Assembly (NCBI GenBank): GCA_022575985.1
Contig: JAKSXM010000007.1
Coordinates: 71,919,001-71,983,000, forward strand
From: Anagrus nilaparvatae
Taxonomy: Eukaryota > Arthropoda > Insecta > Hymenoptera > Mymaridae
Direction of reading: 5' to 3'
Length of the DNA: 64,000 nucleotides
Below are positions 13,367-24,183 of this stretch, piece by piece. Position numbers and translations under genes: made by a program. The notes beneath the pieces are model-generated. The model was not told the origin of the DNA and did not search any database. It saw only the letters and a program-made list of their open reading frames with translations. Position 1 is the first letter of the stretch. Each line of letters opens with the position of its first letter.

Positions 13367-15086
13367 CACGGTTGGCTAGAAACAATTTTAAATAAAATTT
13401 GAAGGTACCTCCGAGATTCCGATGAATTTTGATTGTAGGGTACCTACAGGTCCTAAAAAAACAAAAAAAGAAAAAATCCGCTCGGCGCTTTTTTATTTTT
13501 GCCCAAAATAGGGCTATCTCGGTGAATATATTCAAAAAAACGTTTGAAAAAGAAATAATGAATTATAAATGTTACAATTTTAATTGTAATATACTAGAAT
13601 ATGAAAGAAAAGTTAAATTTATACATTTTTATCTATTTTTAACTCATCTGCGCAGACTCAGATGTAATGGATGGTCATTGAGGCTGCAAAACTGACCTAG
13701 CTGAAAAAACTACATAAAAAACTACATATCCAGGACAAGATATGTTTTTCATTACGAAAAGTGTACTTGACTGTTGCGTCTATCATTTTTCTAGACCATG
13801 TAGGGTTTTAGATCTGTTTTTGGACACTTTTACTGAAGTCAAAACTGTGATATTTTCAATTTTTCCGAATTTTATGAAAAAACTTAGAATAAGATAAAAA
13901 AATTTGTAACGGGCTTGTGTAAACACAATTAATGAGCATAGAACATATTTATGTGTAATATAAATTTTTAAATGATTAAATAAAGTCAAACAATATTATT
14001 CCAAGTCCCTAAAGCCGGATTATTCTACGTCCTTAAATCGAAATTATTCTAAGTTCCTAAAACGAAATTATTCTAAGTACATTATACCCCCCCGAACCCA
14101 TCCATTTTTCACCCTCCCCCTCACTGTAGTGGTAGTTTTTCCCAAGTACCTCTCCCTATGAACATGTTCCATGTTAATAGTTGTAAGCCCATTTAAGGGG
14201 ATAATATCTCCCTGGTTATAAGCTTTATTTGGGAGATAGGGGGATTGCTATTTTAAGGGGATTTTTACTTGATGGATAAAATATCCAAAATATCAAAAAT
14301 AAAGATTTCTTGCGTCGATTTATTTCGCACGCGTACAGTATAAATTCGACTTGGTGAAATTATTATGCAAGCCTACTGTGAATTGGCTTGGTCAATGTTA
14401 CGCGTGCGTAAATTCGAAGTTTTACCCCAATTACAGTACTAGCATCCCTTAAGTTGCCATCCCCGAAAAATAGCAAACCCCTTTTTATTGCTCATACCCC
14501 CAATGAAAACTCCTTATTAGGGGGTACTATCTCCCTAATATTTTTTATAACTTATTTTATCTGAATCTTAGTTGTTTCATCAAATTCGAAAAAATTGAAA
14601 AAATCACAGTTTCGACTAAAGTAAAAGTGTCCAAAAACAGTGACGAGACCCTATAAGGTCTAGAAAAATGATAGTTGAAATCGTCAAGTATACTTTCCTC
14701 GACAAAATCACATCTTGTCCTGGATATGTAGTTTTTTATGTAGTTTTTTCAGCTAGGTCAGCTTTGCAGCCTCAATGACCATCCATTACATCTGGTTCTG
14801 CGCAGGTGAGTTAAAAATACATAAAAATGCATAAATTTAACTTTTCTTTCATATTCTAGTATATTACAATTAAAATTGTAACATTTATAATTCATTATTT
14901 CTTTTTCAAACGTTTTTTTGAATATATTCACCGAGATAGCCCTATTTTGGGCAAAAATAAAAATGCGCCGAGCGGATTTTTTTCTTTTTTATTTTTTTAG
15001 GACCTCTAGGTACCCTAGAATCAAAATTCATCGGAATCTCGGAGGTACCTTCAAATTTTATTTAAAATTGTTTCTAGCCAACCGTG
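13367..15086. mobile_element. 1720-bp foldback element (CACGGTTGG ends, 4-bp target duplication)
   Basis: Arms 13367-~13905 and ~14545-15086 are long inverted repeats beginning CACGGTTGGCTAGAAACAAT. They are flanked by GAGA at 13363-13366 and 15087-15090. The ~640-bp centre holds a 24-bp tandem repeat and C-rich tract, and a small hairpin (TTCGCACGCGTA at 14326, TACGCGTGCG at 14399). Open frames seen in the arms are mirror images of each other and are not genes. Confidence 0.86.
13995..14078 (+). repeat. 24-bp tandem repeat (minisatellite family), copy A
   Basis: ATTATTCTAAGTCCCTAAATCGAA-like units start at 13995, 14019, 14043 and 14067, exactly 24 bp apart. A C-rich tract and GAACATGTTCCATGTTAAT follow. 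The tract lies in the centre of the 13.4-kb foldback. Confidence 0.8.
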
Positions 15087-15311
15087 GAGAAATATCTTTT
15101 ACTTTTTTTCTTTTTCTTTATAGTCGTTTGTATCAGATTAAAAATATTATGTCAAATAATATTCCTAAGTATTTTTTTTATTATTTTACTCTGAGATAAG
15201 TAAAAAGGTACCTTTGAAAAAAAAGTATGATCCTTTAAAAAAGAAAAGTATTCTAGATTTTTTTATCAGATAATAACCTAGAGATAAATGTTAGTTTTCA
15301 TGTTCGCATTA

Positions 15312-15385
15312 TTCGGAGTGTGTATGGCTCTGGGGCAGCGTTTGTGCCTTGCGACCTTAGAGTTCAAATCTCACTGCCATCAATA
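15312..15385 (+). repeat. possible tRNA-derived SINE head
   Basis: GGCTCTGGGGCAGCG resembles a decayed A box region. CTTGCGACCTTAGA is followed by GTTCAAATCTCACTGCC, which resembles a B box and T-arm. There is no cloverleaf good enough for a tRNA gene. The frame overlapping it (15320-15637) is not a recognisable protein. Confidence 0.33.
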
Positions 15386-15910
15386 ATAATTTCAAGATTT
15401 TTTTCTGAAAAGTTTAAATTCTTGAAATTATTTCCATTGCTTTTTAAGATTTGTTTTTCCACATCAAGTAAAAAAATGCACTATGAGAAAAAACGCAGCC
15501 AGCTTGCTATTCAAAATGTTTTCTGCAGTTTCCTTTCTGGCTTGTACAAATGTGATATTAAGTGCCCTAATACCATAAAGTCGACTCCTGACGAATCTGG
15601 TCCCGCATCCAAACACAAACTATCCCCTCTGCATTAATCCTATAGCTCTCCAACAATTACAGAAAGTCGAATCACATCCCTCAAAAAAAACCCTCAAATA
15701 CCTCAAATTTTTAATAGTTAAAACATAAAAAAGTCCCAAAAAGAATCCGTTATAATATACATATATAAATACTTGGCGCCTGCTTGGCGCTCAGCGCGCC
15801 AACCCCCACAAAGCGCGAAATGTGGTGAGAAGGCCATTGTTTAGAATTAGAAATTATAAGACAATTAATTAGGAAGAATAAAACTTTAAGCTAATTTGTT
15901 AATAATTTTT

Positions 15911-16016
15911 GGTTCCTCAAAGAGGAACCACTGTGATAGGTCAAATTTCGATTTTTTGGCATATAAGCACGTTTTGAGACCCCAGGAAGCTAAAAAACCG
16001 GTTTTTAAAAAAAGTC

Positions 16017-16057
<41 letters not shown>
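15911..16057 (-). mobile_element. HINE-like tail with (TG)n, inverted orientation
   Basis: GGTTCCTCAAAGAGGAACC at 15911-15929, then GCATATAAGCACGTTTTGAG, AAGCTAAAAAACCGG and (TG)n at 16020-16056 form the reverse complement of the 51-kb tail. The satellite core is missing; unrelated sequence follows the (TG)n. Confidence 0.6.
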
Positions 16058-16058
<1 letters not shown>

Positions 16059-19000
16059 CTCATGTAAGGTAGGAAGGGAATAGAGTTTTAATTGGTATGA
16101 TCAGACAAGGTTGAGCCCCACATAGACGTTCATTCTGGACGCTGAACGGTATGCCTAATGCAAATGTATAAAGCATTCTCCACTTCCTTGCAAAAAAAAA
16201 ATACAAGACATAAAGCGCTAGAATGACAGGGAAGCTACCCAAGTTAAAAAAAAATTATAATACAATCATATGAAAAGTGAAATCTTGTGAAAGATAATGA
16301 AAATTTGCCTATTACAAGTCAATATATGAAAACGAGTTAATTAAATATGGCAACTAGCTGCATATCGACATATATCAATTAACACATATCTCGAGAAAAT
16401 CAAAACGTAGCAATGGAATTTCATCGCGACTAGTTAGATTAACAAGCACGAATATTATAAATAGACAAATAACTTTAAACTTTTGAGATTGTTTAAATTG
16501 AAGATATCAACGGTGGTTTAGCTTAACCTACTTATTTCACCCTGAGAGTTTAAGGACATTAAACCATTTGCATCTGATGAGTTTCCCCCTTGTAGCAAAC
16601 TACATGAATAATGGGATTAAATTTATATTAAATAAATATCTTAAGAAATATTTTCTTTATTTTAAAAAATTATTTTAAACAGAAATTTTCCATCAAATAA
16701 TTAAGTAAGCTTATCGAAAATCTGTCACATCTAACTAAAATTATATTTAATTTTAATTATAATAAGAATCTGTTTACGTAAACTCCTTTGAAATAATGAA
16801 TTTAACAAAGTACGTGCTTAATTACATAAATGTAATGGATATGATATACCTGTAATTTATTTACTATATATAAATACTAAATAGTCGTTTGTATGTAGCA
16901 TTTTATTATAATATGACCTTTCTAAATTTATAAGCGTAAAAAACTACTATATCATCATGATTATAGAAAAAAAAATTGCATTTTTATTTTAATTTACACA
17001 TTTATTACTTTTTAGTTTTTCTATAAAAAAAACTCGTGTACTTTATTATACATATATGCATGGATACAATCAATTATAATTCATGCAAAAACATTTTTAA
17101 ACAAAAATACAAACTTTTTTAAATACTAACTTGATAACAATAAGAAAAATCATGCTTATTCTACTTGTCTTTATAAAATCTCGCTATTATGTACTTTTAA
17201 ATGCTAAATAATGAATTCATTTTTTTAATACATATTTTTTTAAAAAAATGAACCTTTCTAAGACCATTTAATGGATTTTGGAGGGCAAGTTCAGGGGCCA
17301 TGCACGTTTGTGACATATTTCCCAGAATTCTTATTATAAAAAGTGTATAAAATTGTCTTCAAAAGACACTGTGACAGTACCGTTTCAAAAAAATTTAATA
17401 GCTACTAATTTTATAGCGTAATACACTGCGCATCAGTCATGCCTCAGTAACGACAGGTCCAAATAGACTCAAAATAAAAGGGTTGTATCATATAAGGCAT
17501 GAACAGCAAAATTTAATAATAACTTGATATCAAACATGTTTTGGTAAAAATGTAACAAGTATAAATATATTCGACACCTGAATAAATAATATATTAACTT
17601 ATCAGCTCAGCGGGCATTGGACCACGCATGCGAGACCTTGGCATAGAACTTCCCCATAATGAAAATAGCAATAGAGTTTGGTGAGAATACAAATACTCTT
17701 ATCACTATATATAGAGATGAAATCCGAAGGTTCGCTCTCTCTGGTTGATCCGACTCTAGGATATTAAGATAAATTTAGAAGTGACTCCTAGATTTGACTG
17801 GTAACAATTAAGTTAATTATTGTAAGAAAACTTGTAATAAATATAACTTATCATAAGAATCAAACTGCATTTAATTCAATAATATTTAATAATAATTAAT
17901 AATAATATCAAATAAATTTCTAAAATTTAACGTTTCTACTTTATTAATTTGAATCAACCCTTTCTCGCCACTTATAGTGTAAAAGACGCAAGGTAAAAAG
18001 GGCTACACATCTCATAAACAATTTAGTTACGTCTTAGGACGCATTTCATATATACTAGTAGTTAGCAATAAACTTTTAGACGTAACAAGTTTAATGGCTC
18101 GTCCGAGATATTTGGTTCAATATAATTAAAAAAAAAAAAGGTGAAAAATTTGAAAGATTTTCTTTTCTGTTTATTTCTTTCCATTGGAAATTGATAAGGA
18201 AAAATGAATTTTTTTGAATAGATATTTTGTTGAGTAATTTTTCTTATCAAAGTTTTTTCTAAATAAATAAATAAACAAACTGTAAACTGTAAAGGAAAGT
18301 ACGTGAAATTCGTCAATTGTATAAAATAAAATTTTTATGCTGCTCATTAGCTGAAAATTTATGTAATTAACATTATACAGTCACAAAGACAAATAACCCA
18401 ATCATAATGCGGGGGAAGGGTACTTAAATCAACAACAAACTTGAGATAAAGTCTAATATAGGTTTTTTTGGATGGTTTAACCTGCGTCCGGAGTTTAAAG
18501 TGGCTATAAAATAGTAGAACATCCTTGAATCAACAAAAAGGCTACCACACATCAAGGATTTTTTCCAATGTTTTAGAATTGAAACTATAATGATGAGAAA
18601 AATATAATTTTTTCAAAATTAATTAACAAAATATTGGGGTTTATTGATATCGTAAAAAAATTGCAAAAACATGATTTAAATTTATTTTTTTCAACAAAAA
18701 AAAAAATAATTTTATATTTTTAATATTTTTTGTTTTTTTAAATAATTAAACGGTGTCTAGATAAGGTGTATTAGGAGTCTTCTGACGAGCCAATCTAATA
18801 CACTATGGCGAAACACTGTTACGTGACTATTAGTTGAAAATTAACCAATTTATTGGTTAAATTAAGAATGGGACAATATTTTATAATATTTTAATCAATT
18901 TACGATATTGTTAACCCCTCCCCCCAATCCCAAGATAGTGAAAAAGGGTAAAAACTATCCCTAAAAAAAAAATGAAAAAAACTGTATTACATTTTATTTT

Positions 19001-20197
19001 CCAAACTTTTCGTTACATAAACTCGAAAAATATTATTTAATTGTTTAGATAAGAAATCATAGCAATTAAAAAATATTGTAATTGACAGTATAAAAATAAA
19101 ATGTATCAAAATAACCCCTTTTTTCAAATTGAAAACAATTGTCCATATACGATTTTATATACAACGATTTATATAAACCTTTTTTAAAAACGAATTTGAA
19201 AACAATGCAGCCTGTGCTTCATAAAAAATAAATACACTTTGTATAGAATACGTATAAATATAAATTGCAAAAGTTATGTTTTTTTTCAAAGCATATAAAA
19301 TTGTAGAAAAATGTTCCATGTATTCGTATATTTTGGATATTCGACTGTCTAAAGTAAGTGTACATATATAGGTGAGTGTAAGGATATAAATGTATTTTTT
19401 TTTCTTATTTATAAGGCAGTAAATATCTGTTGGTTTTTATGTGAGTTATATTTACTCATATATATTTTATACGTAGGTCATTTTTTTCAATTCAGAATGG
19501 TTTCGATGTTTAAAAATTTATGCATGCAGTATAGGATACTGATATTTTAAGTCTGTGTATATAATTTTCATCGCAGATTTCATCATGAATTCCCTAACCC
19601 ACTAGGTTTTAGTGGTTTATGTAAAATTTGACTTTTTAAGAGGTATTGTCTTTTTTCTATTTATCTTTAGACATCTTATTAAGTGTCTACTAAACTAATA
19701 CAATTCAGACTCTATAAGTAATTTATCAACGAACCTTTAAATTATTCTAGCCATAAAATTCTGGTCCATCGAGCCGGATTAAACTACAGAACATTAAGTA
19801 AAAATATTTTGACAATAAAATTATTTTCTGCTTCAATTTCATATATCTAGTTAATTATTTGATGCTTTATATAAAATTACCAAAATAAATGAAAAAATAT
19901 GCATAAAAAGAAAAAATAAATGAAAAAGATTTCCTAACCCAATAAACTGTACGTACGCAAGTAAAATTAAATTCCATATTATATAGAGAGAAAATAATAT
20001 AACAAGAAGCTTTATATTATGCAATAGTGACTTATATATATAATATAACAAATATATTTGCTGTATGTTGTCGGATATACAGACATATTTTAAATTTTCT
20101 CTATTATATTAAAGCGCACAGTAAAATAAATTGCTTAAATATAATTTTATATCATACGTTCTATATCTTTCTTTGTACAATAGGATAGCATTATAAA
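16058..20197. other. no gene seen
   Basis: Presumed receptor intron. I looked on the minus strand for the TM3 exon (DRY region) and did not find it. A GC-richer patch at 17590-17760 (CAGCGGGCATTGGACCACGC) is unexplained. Confidence 0.5.
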
Positions 20198-20199
20198 TA

Positions 20200-20567
20200 C
20201 ACTGTAAAAAGCAACTTATTAAAACATTTTCGAAAAATTAGTAAATTTTCGAAAAAAATCGTGTATTTACTAAATTTAGTATATTAACAAAAAATTCGAG
20301 TATTCTCGATTTTTTTTTGTCAATTCGCAAGAAAAATTGATAATTTACCATTTTTTTTTCGAAAATTTTCATAAAATAGTTGTGAATTTACAACTTTTTT
20401 CGTAAAATCACAAAAAAAATCGAGAATTCTTGAATTTTTCGATAATATACTAAATTTAGTAAATTTACGATTTTTATCGAATATTTACAAAATTTTTTGA
20501 AAATTCACTAATTTTTCGAAAAAATTCTATTTTTTTTGTAAATATAAGAAAATTACTTTTTACAGTG
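20200..20567. mobile_element. 368-bp CACTG-ended MITE, 45 bp beyond the receptor exon
   Basis: It runs from CACTGTAAAAAGCAACTTAT to TTACTTTTTACAGTG with TA on both sides. The interior alternates TTTCGAAAAA and ACTAAATTTAGTA palindromes. It lies in the intron just downstream of the receptor donor site. A second copy is at 57120-57434. Confidence 0.8.
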
Positions 20568-20605
20568 TAATAAAAATGTATTTTTAATTAAATTTTATTT
20601 TCAGT

Positions 20606-20611
20606 ACATAC
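20606..20611 (-). promoter_or_regulatory. 5' splice donor of the receptor exon
   Basis: Read on the minus strand the exon ends CGAG and continues GTATGT, a strong U1-type donor. It interrupts the glycine codon after TTCCGA in phase 1. The open frame stops four codons later, as expected for intron sequence. Confidence 0.8.
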
Positions 20612-20942
20612 CTCGAAAAAGTGTAAGTATTCCAAGTGGCATGACAGTAATAGCAACCATCAGATCGGTAACAGCCAAACTCATAAGAAAATAATTAGTA
20701 ACATTTTGTAATTTTCTTTCCATACAAATAGCTAAACAAACCAAAACATTACCAGCTGCAGTACCGATAACTAATATAAATGCTAATAATGCCCACCAAT
20801 TATTACTATCGTTGGTTTTGTCATAATTTGATATTTTAACATCTGTTGTTGATGCATTTTCAGTCCCATTGCCAAATATATCGAGCCAATTTGTGCTCGA
20901 TGGCTCTGGGATTAAAGTTGTCAAAAAATCATCGGATGACAT
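20612..20942 (-). CDS. Dop2R: D2-like dopamine receptor, first coding exon
   Basis: This exon encodes the N-terminus of a class A G-protein-coupled receptor of the D2-like (Gi-coupled, cAMP-lowering) dopamine family, which acts at the neuronal plasma membrane. Seen: the ATG at 20942 opens 110 codons plus one base. Residues 1-48 are a polar extracellular tail with sequons at N25 (NGT), N29 (NAS) and N44 (NDS). TM1 spans about 49-72 with the family GN pair (N65 = 1.50). A short basic loop (ERKLQN) follows. TM2 spans about 83-106 with SLAVTDLMVA, where D93 = 2.50 is the sodium-site aspartate, and then MPLGILTLFRG. The reading ends at G|GTATGT, a consensus donor (GT at 20610-20611), giving a phase-1 exon; the few codons beyond it are intronic. 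Family knowledge: NYFLMSLA.TDLMVA..VMPLGILTL is typical of insect D2-like receptors. Inference: exons for TM3-TM7 lie at lower coordinates, probably beyond the window after a long intron. Another aminergic receptor is possible but less likely. Confidence 0.88.
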
Positions 20943-20983
20943 TTTTTTTCCTTTACTTTTTTTTCAGCGACTTAATACTGTCG

Positions 20984-21049
20984 CTGATTTATTATAAAGT
21001 AATCGTTTAAAACTTGACACTTTTTCCATTTTTTTTACTTTTATCTTAC
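20984..21049 (-). other. possible 66-nt intron in the receptor 5'UTR
   Basis: Upstream of the receptor ATG, the minus strand shows TTATAG|GTAAGAT at 21050/21049, a near-perfect donor. About 60 bases on it shows an acceptor-like AAATCAG ending at 20984, with an alternative CGACAG six bases further. The size of 66-72 nt is typical of minimal insect introns. The pyrimidine tract is poor, so this is only a candidate that would join a non-coding leader exon to the start-codon exon. Confidence 0.25.
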
Positions 21050-21050
21050 C

Positions 21051-23829
21051 TATAACACTTTAAAAAAATAAATTATAAGCACTATTTTTCACATAAACTT
21101 TAATAAAAATAAATCTGTGTATTTTGTGAGTATGTGTGATGTGTGTTTGTGTGAGTAGGTGTTTTAACGTATAAAATATTTATAGGAAATTTAATACACT
21201 CTCGCACTAAACAAACCGTAATTCATATGTATGTTTTATTCGTTTGCATTAGATTTTGCGGCTCACTGACACTGACACTTTGTATACATAATGTTGATTA
21301 TATACATTTGAAGTTATATACGAAAACGATCAACATTATAATATGATGACCACAGACAGTAATCATCTGACGTTTCGTGATCTTCTCCCTAGTATCTATT
21401 CATCCTGAAAGAATCAAAGCATTTTCTGATTAAATTTAATACAACTTTATATATATATTCATTCATTCATTCTCTTTCTTCCTATGTTTACTATGTTTAT
21501 GATATAAAAATATTTCATGTATGTGTTTGTGCATGCACTTGAAAAAAATACTTATTCGTATATTTTTATGCAGATTAGATATTATATATGATGTGCAATC
21601 TAACGCTATGAATTTGAGGAAAATATTTTTTTAAACTTAATTTCAGATGTCGAATCCTAGCCTGACTGAAATTTCTCTCATGTAAAATCATATAATATTT
21701 TCAAGACTTAGTAAATACCTTGCTTCAGGAAATAATTCATGGGATATACTGTTTGAAAGAAAAATGTCATGGATATTATTAATTTTGGATTAAATACGTT
21801 TCAGTTTAAAAATTCAAAATGGGATGCACAGCTGCTAAAAATACTCAACTAATTAATAAATATTGCTGAAGCAGAGCTTAAAGTTTTTTTAAGGTACATT
21901 TTATAAAAATACGCTACAGTCAACTATGAATTTGTTAATATAAAAGCTTTTTACGTTCTTCAAAAAATAAATGCAGTAAAAATGAACATTTATGAATTGT
22001 AAGCTTTTTTTTAAAAAGTTAGCAAGAGCTTTTACCAATATTTACTTTCGTAAATAAATAAAAGTCAAATATGCATTTTAAAAAAAAATGTTATGAACAT
22101 ATTAAATAAAATTAAAAAAAAAATTTATTCATCAAATAATCCAGATTATTTTAATGAAAAAAATTTAATTTTTGCTTATATTTAAATTTTATAAGCTAAC
22201 TGAGGATCATTTCGGACCTTTGATAAAGATTTATTTAAATTTCAATTGTAAAAATTTAGACACTCAAAAAACCGTATTATTGTTAATTTTTTTAAGAGAA
22301 AGAAAAAAAATAAAATAAGAACTCGGATTGAGCGTTAAAAATTTGAAAATAGAATTTTAAAGGTTCCGGACAGGACTTCGGCTGCTATCTGGCTTGGATT
22401 CTGCCTACAACTTTTTATAATTCTATTTTTGTTAGGAAACTTTAAAATATAATATGATGAATTAGCATAAATCTTTAAAAATTGGAATTATTGCATTATT
22501 TATGCAAAATAAAAAAATTGCTTTACTTAAAAAATTTAACTGTTTACCTAAAATGCGAAAAAAAATAAATAAAAAAATTGAAAAAAAAAAAGAAAAGTTT
22601 TTGTTCTTACACAGTAACATATTTTTTTAATATTTCTATTATCAACCAATAATACATAAGTATTTAAAAGATAATATTTTAAATTCATAAAACGTAGAGT
22701 GCCTGCATTAAATAAAAAAAAATATAAAATCTGATACCTATTCAAAATTTTATTAAAATTATCAAAATCCATTAATAGTAATTAAAATTTATTCAATATA
22801 AACGATTAAATCACTTAATGCATATTTTCAAGAGTTTCATTTTTCACGTACAAATTTTAATTTATAAATATAACAAAAATAAAACAAGGTCAACATATAT
22901 TTACGTTTTTTTTTTTTTTTAAATTTAATCGATCTGTAATCCAATGCAAATATCAAAATGTTATGTTTACTAATGCACATTTTATTTTAATTTTATAATT
23001 CATCAGGAAATAATGCAACACGTGATTTACCCATTTGAGACAGAATGAAATTATTAGATTTTCTTTTCTGAGATGTTTTTCGCATTTTTCACTTTGATAT
23101 TTTAATGTATTTACTAGACTGTATAAACTTAGAAACTTTGAAATTCTAAGTATTTTGAAGACTACTTGATTGAAGTACAGTCGGAGTACAGCTGCGCAAC
23201 CCCAGAGTGTAATCTTGTTTAGTAAAAACTTTTTATACTTTAAAGCTCGGTGGAATTTTCTATCAAGTACTATTTATGTTTTATATTGCTAAACCAGAGT
23301 ATATCTTTGGTTACCTAAAATAGTCTAGTTATTCAGGACAGGAAATTTTCGGTTATTTTTGAAAATTTTTGTCGAGATTCTTTACTGTCGGTAAATAAGC
23401 CATTTTCAAGAGTAATGGGTATCAAATTCGAATTCAAATTACAATAGCTTACGTGTAGAAAACTGATAAAAATTTTTTTACTCATCTAACTTTATCAAAA
23501 AAATATAATTGTCTATATTTTTGAAAAAAAGCCGTATACATTAAATTAGTTCTCTGCTGGATTATTCTATTATGATACATAATTTATAACGTTCAGCGTG
23601 TATTTAAAGACTTAACAAGTCTTTTTATACATAAATCGAATATCAAAAATATAATCTCGCATTATACGCATATGAAATTTTCAATATTACTTATTGACCG
23701 ATATTCTATTCAATCCTATCTAACACGTAAAAAACGTATATTAATATAAAATAGCTTAATACAGTTAATAATATATTTTATCATTCATTTTCGCATCATT
23801 AAATATTATAAATTTATTTTATATTCTAA
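21051..23829. other. receptor upstream region, no gene seen
   Basis: Would hold the leader and promoter of the receptor. TG-rich stretches occur at 21125-21160. No promoter element can be asserted. The remainder is AT-rich. Confidence 0.45.
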
Positions 23830-23831
23830 TA

Positions 23832-24181
23832 CACTGTTAATTTATATTGCTTGAAAATTCAAGCAGCTAATTAAAACTTTGCTCGGCTGTTTTAGGATCA
23901 AATATCATTAAATTTTTTTTAAATATGCAAATTATTATAAAATTATCAAGAAATAAATTAAACACTGTCTGGCTGCTCTTGAATTGCTTGAAAATTCAAG
24001 CATTTGCTGAATATCATTATATTTTGTACGAATGACGAAATGATGAAATTTTATTATGATTTGCACATTTTATTTTTTAATTTAATTAACATTTGTCTTT
24101 GCAGCAGCTGGGGAAACTTTTGAATAGCTGGATGAATTTTTAAACAGTTCCAGCATAATTCAAGTGTTTATTTTTACAGTG
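23832..24181. mobile_element. 350-bp CACTG-ended MITE of a different family
   Basis: It begins CACTGTTAATTTATATTGCT and ends TTTATTTTTACAGTG, with TA at 23830-23831 and 24182-24183. GCTTGAAAATTCAAGCA occurs twice inside. It has no coding capacity. Confidence 0.68.
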
Positions 24182-24183
24182 TA

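Noticed and set aside
13338..13535. 65-codon minus frame and its twin at 14918-15199 (MNIFTEIALFWAKIK)
   Set aside because: They are the two arms of a foldback read in opposite directions, not a gene pair.
15320..15637. 105-codon plus-strand frame
   Set aside because: It begins in the SINE-like head and has no recognisable domain.
17597..17650. tRNA-like words (GCTCAGCGGGCATTGG, GCGAGACCTTGG)
   Set aside because: No B box and no cloverleaf; at most a decayed SINE head.
17742..17762. CTCTGGTTGATCCGACTC, recalling the 5' end of 18S rRNA
   Set aside because: Only about 15 bases fit and the following sequence does not continue as rRNA; coincidence.
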